Below are positions 17,754-26,165 of a stretch of 64,000 nucleotides of DNA, in pieces. The notes under the pieces are model-generated. The model saw only the letters and a program-made list of their open reading frames with translations. It did not search any database and was not told the DNA's origin. Numbering within the stretch: the stretch's first letter is position 1; every line of letters starts with the position of its first letter. This DNA comes from Roseiarcus sp963824475 (GTDB lineage: Bacteria; Pseudomonadota; Alphaproteobacteria; Rhizobiales; Beijerinckiaceae). The DNA lies in contig CAWGPR010000002.1 in assembly GCA_963824475.1 (NCBI GenBank), forward strand, positions 62,001 through 126,000, in the 5' to 3' direction. Both the position numbers and the translations under genes were made by a program.

Positions 17754-19004
17754 CTAACCGCCCGCTGCGACCGCGTCCGGCATCGGCCGCACCCGGTCGC
17801 CCGGCCGCAGGAACGCGGCGGCGCGCGCTACGATGCTCTCGCCTTCGGCTATGCCTTGTTTGATTTCCACCGCCTCGCCGTTGACGATGCCCGGCGTCAC
17901 CTGCCGCTGTTCGACCTTCCCGTCGCGGACCACGTCGAGGCGCGCCGAATCGCCCTCTCGGGTCAGCGCCGACGCGGGAGCGCTGACGCCGTCGCGACGC
18001 GTGAGCTCGACCTCGCCCGAGGCGAAGGCGCCGATATGAGCGTGCGAGACGTCCTCGAGCGCGATCCTGACCTTGCCGGTGCGGCTCGCCCTGTCGACCT
18101 CCTCATTGACGAGGCGGACCCGGCCGGCGACCGGGGCCTCGACGCCTGGCAGCTTCAATTCCGCCGGCATGCCAACGGCGAGCCGGGCCAGCGACTGCTC
18201 GGGCACATCGGCCTCGAGATCGATCGCTCCGTCCTCGATGATGCGAAAGAGCGGCTCGCCCGAGGTCGAAGCGTCGGCGCCGAGCCTGGCCGACCGGCGG
18301 CTGACGATCCCGGACACCGGCGCCTTGACCTCCGTCCGGTCGATGCGCACCAGAAGCTCCTGCCGCTCCGCGTCGCGGCTCTTGCGGTCCGCCTCGGCGA
18401 CGCCGAGCGCAAACTGGGCGGCGCCCAGTTGGGCCTGGGCCGTCTTCATCGCCATCTCGCGCTGCTCGATGGTGGAAGCGGCCATGACCCCCGCGTCGAG
18501 CTTGCGCGCGCGATCGAAATCGCTGGTTGCAAATTGCACCTGCGCCTGAGACTGGGCGATCAGGCTGCGCGCCTGGTCGATCGCCGCGTCGGCGCGCCGG
18601 GTCGCCGCGTCGTTCTCGGCGAGGAGCGCGTCGAGTTGGGTGCGATCGAGGCGGGCCAGGACTTGCCCTTGCTTCACCCGGTCGCCGTCCTCGGCGTCGA
18701 GTTCGACGATGGTGAGACCATCGATCCGGGCGGCCACCTGCGCTTCCTCGCGCGCAACCAGGGTTCCCGAGACGAACAGCCGGTCGACGAATTCGCGTTT
18801 GACGGCCGGAACCACGGTCACCGCCGGCGGCTCGACCGCGCGCGGCTGATCGACCGCGGCCGCCGAGCAGGCGGCGGACTTGCCCGGGGCGATCTTGGCC
18901 ATGAGCGCAGGCGGCAAGGCGCAAGGCGCGACGGCGCTTGCCGCCCAGACGCCGGCCAGCGCGGCGGCGGCGACTACGACGGCAAGAATCAGGGCGCGTC
19001 GCAT
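17754..19004 (-). CDS. Efflux RND periplasmic adaptor subunit
   Basis: A 416-residue membrane fusion protein. An N-terminal hydrophobic segment (ALILAVVVAAAALAGVWAA) anchors or exports it, then come the biotinyl-lipoyl half (VAARIDGLTIVELDAEDGDR), an alpha-hairpin (TRRADAAIDQARSLIAQSQA), the second lipoyl half with the KAPVSGIVSRRSARLGADAS signature, and beta-barrel and membrane-proximal domains ending in a Pro/Gly tail. It links the RND permease to an outer-membrane channel. Its start codon overlaps the stop of the upstream tetR gene (TAATG), showing translational coupling. Confidence 0.9.
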   Translation of the reverse strand: MRRALILAVVVAAAALAGVWAASAVAPCALPPALMAKIAPGKSAACSAAAVDQPRAVEPPAVTVVPAVKREFVDRLFVSGTLVAREEAQVAARIDGLTIVELDAEDGDRVKQGQVLARLDRTQLDALLAENDAATRRADAAIDQARSLIAQSQAQVQFATSDFDRARKLDAGVMAASTIEQREMAMKTAQAQLGAAQFALGVAEADRKSRDAERQELLVRIDRTEVKAPVSGIVSRRSARLGADASTSGEPLFRIIEDGAIDLEADVPEQSLARLAVGMPAELKLPGVEAPVAGRVRLVNEEVDRASRTGKVRIALEDVSHAHIGAFASGEVELTRRDGVSAPASALTREGDSARLDVVRDGKVEQRQVTPGIVNGEAVEIKQGIAEGESIVARAAAFLRPGDRVRPMPDAVAAGG

Positions 19005-19666
19005 TATCGGGCCTCCCCAGCGGGAGCGTCCGGGTCAGGGGACAGCGCGCCCGCCAACAGCGCCTTGAGCACACAGATCGCCATCGGCGTCTCGACTTCG
19101 GGATCGAAATCGTCTTCGATCGCGATTCGCTTGAACAGGCCGGCGACGAAGGTGACGAAGAACCGCGCGCCGAACCGGGAGTCGAGGCGCGCAGACGCCG
19201 CGCCGGCGGCCTTCGCCGCATCGATAAGTTGCTCCACACGCGCACGCACTTCGGCGTCGACTGCGCGCGTCATTTGAGCCACCCGCGGATTGCGCCCCGC
19301 CTCGGCCCAGATCTCGACGAGCAGCCGCGCTTTCTCAGGCGGCTTGGCGAGCACATGCTTGCGCAAGCCGTATCGCATCGCCTCCATGATGTGGCGATTG
19401 TCAGCCATGAGCTCCGCGAAAGCCTGCGCCAGCTCAGCCTGGTCGAGCTCGCACAGGCCCTCAACCATTGCCTCTTTGGAAGGGAAGGTGCGGTAGAGAT
19501 TGCCGGCGCTCATGCCGACTTCGTCGGCGACGCGCTGCATTGTCGTCGCATGGAAACCATGGCGGACAAAGGCGCGCTCGGCCGCTTCCAGGATTCGCAG
19601 GCGCCGATCGGCGTCAGCGGGCCGGCGTCCGGTGGAGGCCAAGGTCAGCGGCATGGAGAAGCTCAT
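19004..19666 (-). CDS. TetR/AcrR family transcriptional regulator
   Basis: A 220-residue repressor. The N-terminal helix-turn-helix reads RRLRILEAAERAFVRHGFHA then MQRVADEVGMSAGNLYRTFP SKEAMV in sequence; the remaining helical domain binds an unknown ligand. It is the first gene of the efflux operon, and a perfect 30-bp palindrome covers its start codon, so it very likely represses itself and the pump genes until a substrate binds. A second in-frame ATG four codons in is possible. Confidence 0.9.
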   Translation of the reverse strand: MSFSMPLTLASTGRRPADADRRLRILEAAERAFVRHGFHATTMQRVADEVGMSAGNLYRTFPSKEAMVEGLCELDQAELAQAFAELMADNRHIMEAMRYGLRKHVLAKPPEKARLLVEIWAEAGRNPRVAQMTRAVDAEVRARVEQLIDAAKAAGAASARLDSRFGARFFVTFVAGLFKRIAIEDDFDPEVETPMAICVLKALLAGALSPDPDAPAGEAR

Positions 19667-19691
19667 GAGAATGAACGTTCATTCTCATGAG
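19662..19691. promoter_or_regulatory. Perfect 30-bp palindrome, probable TetR operator
   Basis: CTCATGAGAATGAAC is followed directly by its exact reverse complement, with no spacer. The centre AATGAACGTTCATT resembles operators of TetR-type efflux repressors. It overlaps the start codon and ribosome-binding region of the adjacent tetR gene. This fits simple repression of the tetR-adaptor-RND operon. Confidence 0.75.
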
Positions 19692-20020
19692 ACGCCGCGA
19701 ATGTGGCCTCAAAGTGGCGCGAGGGCTAAGCGCAGCCTCGCGCGCTGGTCGATCGCGCCTTAGAGCGCCCTGCTTTTGGGTTGAATCGGAGCGGACGCCC
19801 GGATTGGGGAGATTCTTGTTCGGCGCCGGCGGGAGATGGGAGGAGATGGGAAGCGTCATGGCTCTACGGTCAAATCGCTCTCGAGACGGAACGAGCAACC
19901 GTCGAGAGCGGCTTTTCCTTGACAAAATCAGAAATAGGCGCTATACATGTTCCCATTGGCGGAATCGATCCGCGCTTGGCCGCAGCCGGGCGGGGAGGGA
20001 GAAGCTGTGGCTGTTTGAAA

Positions 20021-20195
20021 CATTCGATCACAACCCGCCGCGCGAGCCGGGAAGGACGACAGCTTTTGCTTATTTTTTCGACCGTAACCCATTGAGAAGT
20101 CTGGATTCACAAAAATAAGCGCTCGTAAACGCCAGCTATTTTGCTGGCGCTTAGGAGCGTTTGGGTCGGTTTTATTTGCATTTGCTTGCACAGAG
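20021..20195 (+). repeat. Dispersed repeat, copy C
   Basis: Third and most divergent copy: a left block GAAACATTCGATCACAAC, the core CGTAACCCATTGAGAAGTC, GATTC, an A run and AAGCGCTCGTAAA, then a perfect hairpin CGCCAGC/GCTGGCG and a TTTTATTTGCATTTG tail. It lies in the 660-bp gap between the tetR operator and the IS630 element; the rest of that gap shows no supported gene. Confidence 0.55.
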
Positions 20196-20352
20196 TTCGC
20201 GCGCTGGTTGTCGAAGCCTGAGATCATGAGGTCATGCGGCGCGCCCCACCCGACGCCCGGAGCCGGCGGGCAAAAGGAGGCGCAAGGCATGAACGACAGC
20301 GCTTGAGAACGCGCGTCAATCCAAATGCAGCAGGCTCTAGCGACTCCCGTTA

Positions 20353-21516
20353 TACCAAAGGCCCCGCGAGCTGACTCACATTGTGGATTCACAGAGGGCG
20401 AGATTTCTGACTCCATTGGCGTGGGGAGATTCGCGCCATGCCATCAGCGGTCAGATTGCGAGACGACTATTCGGCTAAGGAGCTTCGGGCGCTCGCCCGG
20501 CGCTCGAAGGACGCCAACCAGAGCCGGCGGCTTCTGTCCTTGGCCGCGGTTCGGGACGGGATGGACCGAGGCGCGGCGGCGAAGATCGGCGGCATGGACC
20601 GGCAGACGCTGCGCGACTGGGTCCATCGCTTCAACGCTTTCGGACCGGAGGGTCTGTTCGACAATTGGACGGCGGGTCCCAAGCCTCGCCTGTCGGAGGA
20701 GCAACGGGCCCAGTTCGCGCAGATCGTCGAGGCCGGGCCGGATCGTGAGAAGGACGGCGTCGTACGCTGGCGGCGGATCAACCTCAAGCGCGTCATCGCC
20801 GAGAGGTTCGGCGTCGACTTTCACCCGCGCTATGTCGGAAAGCTTCTGAAGAAGCTCGGCTTCTCGCATATGAGCGCACGGCCCCGTCATCCGGCTCAGG
20901 ATGAGCGGATCGTCGAGGGATTTAAAAAAACTTCCCGCGCGCGCTGAAGGCTCATCTCGAAGGGCTGCCCGAGACGACGCCGGTCGAGATCTGGTTTTCG
21001 GATGAGGCCCGGATTGGCCAGAAGAACGGCCTTGTCCGCCAATGGGCCAGGCGTGGAACGCGGCCAAGGCAGCCCGCCGATCAGCGCTATGACAACGCCT
21101 ATCTGTTCGGCGCGATCTGTCCCGCTCGCGGGGTCGGAGCGGCTTTGGCGCTTCCTCGTGCCGACACCGACATGATGCAACTTCACCTCGACGAAATCTC
21201 GCGCAATGTCGCTACGGGCGCCCATGCCGTGCTCCTGCTCGACCGGGCCGGATGGCACATCACGGGCAAGCTCGACGTGCCCGACAACATCACGCCGATC
21301 TTCCTGCCCTCGCGCGCGCCGGAACTGAACCCGGTCGAGAATGTCTGGCAGTATCTCCGTCAGAACTGGCTTTCAAACACCGTCTTCGAAAACTACGACG
21401 CCATCATCGACGCCGCATGCGCCGCATGGCGAAAGCTCATCGCCAAACCCGAAACCATCACATCCATCGGAATGCGCGACTGGGCGCATGTCGGTCAGCC
21501 GCTATGACCTTTGGTA
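20353..21516 (+). mobile_element. IS630 family insertion sequence, complete
   Basis: Terminal inverted repeats TACCAAAGG (left) and CCTTTGGTA (right) bound a 1164-bp unit carrying one transposase in two overlapping frames. IS630 elements insert at TA and duplicate it, consistent with TA at both tips. Length and content are typical. It sits between dispersed repeat copy C and the MFS exporter gene. Confidence 0.85.
20438..21507 (+). CDS. IS630 transposase, two frames joined by probable -1 frameshifting
   Basis: The first frame (to 20947) carries the helix-turn-helix half: RDDYSAKELRALARRSKDAN, KIGGMDRQTLRDWVHRFNAF and the winged-helix part. The second frame, from about 20926, holds the DDE catalytic core: WFSDEARIGQ (first Asp), LLLDRAGWH (second Asp) and PELNPVENVWQYLR (Glu). 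The frames meet at a run of seven A (20924-20930) where a -1 slip gives GFKKNFPRALKAHLEG, a normal continuation. Slippery A runs making a fused transposase are known in several IS families, so the protein is probably functional rather than broken. Confidence 0.8.
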
Positions 21517-21533
21517 TTAGGGGAAGAGGGGGC

Positions 21534-22766
21534 TCAGCCCGCCTTCGCCACGACCATCTTGCCGGGCGCGGACGGGAGGAAGCCGCCCAATAGCCCAACC
21601 GCCGGCAGGAAGGCGCAGACGTGATAGACGAAAGTGAGGCTCGTCTTGTCAGCCAGCATGCCGAGCAGCGCCGCGCCAACGCCGCCGAGGCCGAAGCTCA
21701 GACCGAAGAACAATCCCGCCACTGCGCCGACATTGCCGGGCGTCAACTCCTGGGCATAGACGACCATCGCCGAGAAGGCCGAGGAGATGATGAGGCCGAT
21801 CGCAATCGAATTAATCACCGTGCCGGTCAGCCCGAGATGGGGAAGCAGCAGGGTGAACGGCAGAACGCCGAGGATCGAGCCCCAGATGACGAATTTCGCC
21901 CCGAACCGGTCAACCAGCGGCCCGCCGAGGAACGTGCCCGCCGCGACGGAGGCGAGGAACACGAACAATAGCACCTGGGCGTTTTGAATCGACAGGCCGA
22001 AAGTCTGGATCAGATAGAAGGTGTAGTAGCTGTTGAGGCTCGAGAGGTAGACGACCTTCGAGAACAGCATCACGATCAGCACGAACAGCGTGCGCATGAC
22101 AACCGGGCGCGGATGGGCCGGCGCCGCGGCTGCCGGCGCCTTGCGGCGCTCCGCCCGAACCGCGGCGTACCACCGGCTGACGCCGGTCAGGATAACCACC
22201 GCCGCCAGCGCGAGAACCGTAAAGGCGAGCACCGAGTGCTGGCCGAAAGGCACGACGATGAAGGCCGCGAGCAGCGGCCCGAGCGACTGGCCGAAGTTGC
22301 CGCCGACCTGAAACAGGCTCTGCGCGAAGCCGTGCCGGCCGCCCGAGGCGGCGCGGGCGACCCGCGACGCCTCTGGGTGGAACACGGCGCTGCCGACGCC
22401 GACCAGCGCGACCGACAACAGGGTCAAGCCGTAAGTGTTGGCGAAGGCCAGCAGCACCAAGCCGACCAGGGTGAAGCCCATGCCGACTGGCAGGATGAAG
22501 TTCAACGGTCGCTTGTCCAGGCTCAAGCCAATCACCGGCTGGAGGAAGGAAGCGGTGAGCTGGAAGACAAAGGTGATGAGGCCGACCTGGAAGAAGGTCA
22601 GAGCGAACCGGTCGCGGAACACCGGATAAAGCGCCGACGCGAGCGACTGCATCACGTCGTTGAGCATATGCGAGGCGCTGAGCGCGATCAGCACGCCGAG
22701 CGTCGCGGTTTGGGCCCTCCGGCGCGTCGCGGCGGAGGCCTCGGCGTATGTCGGCACAGTCGTCAC
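21534..22766 (-). CDS. MFS transporter, fosmidomycin-resistance (Fsr)-like
   Basis: About 410 residues with twelve predicted membrane helices. TATLGVLIALSASHMLNDVM, LYPVFRDRFALTFFQVGLIT and GVGSAVFHPEASRVARAASG are typical of the Fsr group of exporters, which in E. coli confers fosmidomycin resistance. A cytoplasmic loop (RAERRKAPAAAAPAHP) separates the two six-helix halves. The frame continues upstream to a TTG at 22811, but that extension overlaps the hairpin behind infC; a GTG 15 codons in is a better start. Exported substrate unknown. Confidence 0.82.
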   Translation of the reverse strand: MTTVPTYAEASAATRRRAQTATLGVLIALSASHMLNDVMQSLASALYPVFRDRFALTFFQVGLITFVFQLTASFLQPVIGLSLDKRPLNFILPVGMGFTLVGLVLLAFANTYGLTLLSVALVGVGSAVFHPEASRVARAASGGRHGFAQSLFQVGGNFGQSLGPLLAAFIVVPFGQHSVLAFTVLALAAVVILTGVSRWYAAVRAERRKAPAAAAPAHPRPVVMRTLFVLIVMLFSKVVYLSSLNSYYTFYLIQTFGLSIQNAQVLLFVFLASVAAGTFLGGPLVDRFGAKFVIWGSILGVLPFTLLLPHLGLTGTVINSIAIGLIISSAFSAMVVYAQELTPGNVGAVAGLFFGLSFGLGGVGAALLGMLADKTSLTFVYHVCAFLPAVGLLGGFLPSAPGKMVVAKAG

Positions 22767-22809
22767 GGCGTTGTCCCCGGACGGTGCGTCGAAATCGGCG
22801 CGCCATCCC

Positions 22810-22835
22810 AAAAAGTTAGGCCGCCGAGGCGGCCT
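22810..22835 (-). terminator. Rho-independent terminator behind infC
   Basis: On the minus strand a GC stem AGGCCGC/GCGGCCT with a CTCG loop is followed within two bases by a run of five T. It lies about 100 bases after the infC stop and just before the MFS gene, fitting infC transcription ending here. Confidence 0.6.
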
Positions 22836-22934
22836 TTATGTCAGGTATGGCCCCATATGGGCGCTTCGCCCGCCCATTGTCAATTCGAGGACGGTTATTT
22901 CCCGGGGCAAACGTTCAAAAGACCGTGACGCGGT

Positions 22935-23474
22935 TTACTTCGGCGCCAGCACCATGGTCATCTGGCGGCCTTCCATCAACGGTTCGGCCTCGACCTTGGC
23001 GATCGGCGCGGTTTCGGCCCTGACCCGCTGCAGGAGCTTGAAGCCGATATCCTGGTGCGCCATCTCGCGGCCGCGAAAGCGCAGCGTCACCTTGACCTTG
23101 TCGCCCTCATCGAAGAACCGGCGCACCGAGCGCATCTTCACTTCGTAATCGTGGTCGTCGATCCCCGGCCTCAGCTTGATCTCCTTGACCTCGACCACTT
23201 TCTGACGCTTGCGCGCCTCGGAGGACTTCTTCTGCTCGAGAAAGCGGTACTTGCCGAAATCGAGGATCTTGCAAACCGGCGGGGTCGCGTTGGGGACGAT
23301 TTCGACCAGATCGAGCGCAGCCTCGTCAGCGAGCTGCTGGGCGTCTGAGAGATTGACGACGCCGCGATTGTGCCCCTCGGCGTCAATAAGTTGGACTTGG
23401 ATGGCGTGAATGTCGCGATTGGTGCGCGGCCCGCCCTTCTCCGGCGCCGCGGTTGCTTTCATAGGTCGACGAAT
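22935..23474 (-). CDS. infC: Translation initiation factor IF-3, probable AUU start
   Basis: IF-3 of about 179 residues: N-domain with GPRTNRDIHAIQVQLIDAEG, ALDLVEIVPNATPPVCKILD and the linker KKSSEARKRQKVVEVKEIKL, C-domain with DKVKVTLRFRGREMAHQDIG and the close EGRQMTMVLAPK. It binds the 30S subunit and polices start-codon choice. A GTG lies two codons upstream, but AGGAG ends one base before it; the same AGGAG is seven bases before an ATT that opens the typical alphaproteobacterial N-terminus (M)RRPMKA. AUU starts are classic for infC and let IF-3 repress its own synthesis. No rpmI-rplT follows. Confidence 0.9.
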   Translation of the reverse strand: MRRPMKATAAPEKGGPRTNRDIHAIQVQLIDAEGHNRGVVNLSDAQQLADEAALDLVEIVPNATPPVCKILDFGKYRFLEQKKSSEARKRQKVVEVKEIKLRPGIDDHDYEVKMRSVRRFFDEGDKVKVTLRFRGREMAHQDIGFKLLQRVRAETAPIAKVEAEPLMEGRQMTMVLAPK

Positions 23475-23767
23475 GGCCACTCTCCTGTTGTTGGCGTTTG
23501 AGGTCCGCCGCTAGATAAGGACGCACGCGAACCCCCCGTTCAGAGCCACGAGCCCTGCGGACTTTTAGACATGGGTCAGAAAGGATGAGAAGTCAATTGT
23601 TGTGCCGCGTTTGGCCGCGTTTGGCGCGAGAAACGTCCGGCCTGTCCTGCTGTTCCATCTGTCATTCAAGCGCAAATAACGGTCGTTACAAGTTCCATTC
23701 GAACTAGAGACTTGGTAACTGTCATACGCGCTCTTTTTCGGCGCGAAGTCCAGTCAGGGGGGTCTTC

Positions 23768-25190
23768 ATGCTATCCCGACGCGCGGTCATTGCGGGCGGC
23801 GTTGCGGCCTTGGCCGCGCCGCCAATTCTCGCCCGAGCGCAAACCTCGGCGGACGGCGCCGCGGCGGCGCCGACGATCCTCCGGCTCGAGCGCCGCGACA
23901 TCGAGGTGAACGGCAAAACGGCGTCGGTCTACGGCATCCGGCAGCCAAATGGGACCTTTGGCATAACGACCGAGGTCGGCAAGGCCTTTCGCGTCCGGGT
24001 CGAAAACGGCATTGGCGAGCCGAGCCTGATCCATTGGCACGGAATGACGCCGCCGTGGCGGCAGGACGGGGTGCCGGGGATTTCCGCACCCGCAATTCCT
24101 TCGGGCGGCAGCGCCGACTACGACTTCCCGCTGCGGTTTGGCGGCACGTTCTGGATGCATTCCCACCAGGGCCTGCAGGAACAGCTGTTGATGGCCGCGC
24201 CGCTCATCATCCACGATGAGCGCGACCGCGCCGACGAGCAGGAGATCGTGGTGATGCTGGCCGATTTCAGCTTCACGCCGCCTGAACAGATCTTCGAGAA
24301 TCTGAAGAAGTCCGGCTCCATGGCGGGCATGGGGAAGTCAACGAAAATGGCCATGCCGATGTCGACAGGCCAACCCAGGCCCGACCTCAACGACGTCAAA
24401 TACGACGCCTTCCTCGCCAATGACCGCACGCTCGCCGACCCCGAGATCGTCAAGGTCGAGCCGGGCGGACGCGTGCTGTTGCGGATCATCAACAGTTCCG
24501 CGATGAGCGCCTATCATGTCGGGCTGGGGACGCTCGAAGGCGAGCTCACCGCCGTCGACGGCTTCGCGATCGAACCGATCCGCGGGCGAAAGTTTCCGGC
24601 TGCGGTTGCGCAGCGGCTCGATATTCGCCTGAGCCTTCCGCCCGGCCCCGGCGCCTATCCGATCCTCGCGCAGCTTGAGGGCGAGCGCGGCCGGACCGGG
24701 ATCATCCTGGATGCGGGCGGCGCGCCGGTTGCTCGAAGTTGCGGACGCGGCGGAAGCGCCGTCGGCGGCGCTCACTCTCGATCTCGAACGGACGTTGCGC
24801 GCGAAAAAACCGCTTCCCGAGCGCAAGGCCGACCGCGTTCATACCCTGAACCTCACCGGCGAAATGGCCGGCTACGTGTGGTCGATCAACAACGTCCCAT
24901 GGAACAAGGACGTGGCGCCGCTTCCCGTTGCCGAGGGCGAGCGGGTCGAGCTCGTCTTCGTCAACCAGACGCCGATGCCCCATCCGATGCATCTGCACGG
25001 GCACGAGTTTCAGGTCGTGGAAATCGACGGCCAGCGCTTCCCGGGCGCGGTGCGCGACACAGTTCTGGTCACCCCTGGACGGCGAGTGGTCGTGGCGTTC
25101 GACGCCAACAATCCGGGGTGGTGGGCTCTTCACTGCCACCTGCTCTATCATCTCGACGCGGGCATGTTCACCACGATCAAGTACGTGTGA
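23768..25190 (+). pseudogene. Tat-exported multicopper oxidase with one internal frameshift
   Basis: The first frame opens with a Tat signal (MLSRRAVIAGGVAALAAPP) and carries cupredoxin domains 1-2 with copper motifs HWHG and HSHQ and a Met-rich insert (MAGMGKSTKMAMPM). After ILDAGGAPV at about 24725 the frame is lost; the next frame continues LLEVADAAEAPSAALTLDLE and holds domain 3 with HPMHLHGHEF and HCHLLYHLDAGM, ending TTIKYV. One base restores a ~470-residue periplasmic oxidase like copper-efflux or CopA/CueO-type enzymes. All copper ligands are present, so a sequence error is possible. Confidence 0.75.
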
Positions 25191-25360
25191 CGGCCCTAAA
25201 GACGGGTCAGGTCAATCGCCGCGGCCCGGGGCCGGAGGCGAATCATGGCCGGCATGGGCGATGTCGTAGGAAGGGGCCATAGCTCGCAGGCCCGAGATAG
25301 GCGTCCGCGTCACCGACCGCAATCCGCATCAATCCCTATCCGCCAGGCCACAGGCGCCGA

Positions 25361-25921
25361 TCAGACGCGCTCGATCGTCTTGGCCGCCGCGTCGAGGGCG
25401 TCAACGATCGCCTGAATCTGCTCAGGGCTGGCGGCCCGGCCGCGCAGGCGTAAGCGAAGCGTGGCGCGCAGGTTGAGCATCGCCCGCCTGACCGAGATGA
25501 AGCCTGCGAACCGCGAGTCGCTGTCGCCGAAGCGGGCGAAGATGGCGTCGATCTGGGCTTTGTTGTCGGCGAGGACCTTCTCGCCTTCGGGAGTGACCGC
25601 ATAGAGCTTGCGCCCCTGCGGGTCCTGGCTGGCGCTGGCGTAGCCCATCTCCTCGAGCATGGTCAGTGTCGGATAGACGACGCCAGGGCTTGGCGAATAG
25701 TCACCGCCGACCCGCTCGCCGAGCTCCTTGATGATCTCGTAGCCGTAGCGGGGCTTCTCGGCGATGAGCGCCAGGATCACGAGCCTGAGCTCCCCGCCGT
25801 CGAACATCCGGCCCTCGCGGCCGCCGAAGCCGCCGCCGCGGGAGCGCCAGCCGCGAAACGGCCCGTGGCCAAAGCCGCCATGGGCGAAGCGCATATGATC
25901 GTCAAAATGACGATGGAACAT
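25361..25921 (-). CDS. PadR family transcriptional regulator
   Basis: A 186-residue regulator. A Gly/Arg/His-rich N-terminus (FAHGGFGHGPFRGWRSRGGG) precedes the winged-helix PadR domain: LRLVILALIAEKPRYGYEII, SPSPGVVYPTLTMLEEMGYA and YAVTPEGEKVL. The C-terminal helices mediate dimerisation. The Gly/His-rich head is common in PadR proteins that sense metals or aromatic stress, but the ligand is unknown. A near-perfect palindrome lies just upstream, so it probably regulates itself and perhaps the divergent hydrolase gene. Confidence 0.87.
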   Translation of the reverse strand: MFHRHFDDHMRFAHGGFGHGPFRGWRSRGGGFGGREGRMFDGGELRLVILALIAEKPRYGYEIIKELGERVGGDYSPSPGVVYPTLTMLEEMGYASASQDPQGRKLYAVTPEGEKVLADNKAQIDAIFARFGDSDSRFAGFISVRRAMLNLRATLRLRLRGRAASPEQIQAIVDALDAAAKTIERV

Positions 25922-25941
25922 TGTTGTACTCCTATGTTTTA

Positions 25942-25979
25942 AGACATATCACGATATGTCTCACATTAAGATATATCTT
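25942..25979. promoter_or_regulatory. PadR operator: two AT-rich palindromes
   Basis: AGACATATCACGATATGTCT is symmetric except its two central bases; six bases on lies the perfect palindrome AAGATATATCTT. They sit 20-60 bases upstream of the padR start in the divergent region. The ATATGTCT/AGACATAT half-sites are of the kind bound by PadR-type dimers. Confidence 0.7.
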
Positions 25980-26165
25980 TCACCGGGGGAACGCAAGAGG
26001 CGACGCGACCGTAGGCCCGTTTTTGTTTTCAAACGGAACGGCCTTGCCTTAAGGATGCGGCGGGGCAGGCTCAGAATCGTCAGAATCTGGCGACGGCGCG
26101 CGGGGCAATTCGTGGGTGACTTCGCGGCGCGGACGCTCGCCTCGCCTTCGGGGCGCGGCAGGCCG

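Noticed and set aside
17499..19277. A 592-codon plus-strand frame
   Set aside because: Antisense to the RND adaptor and regulator genes, composition not protein-like.
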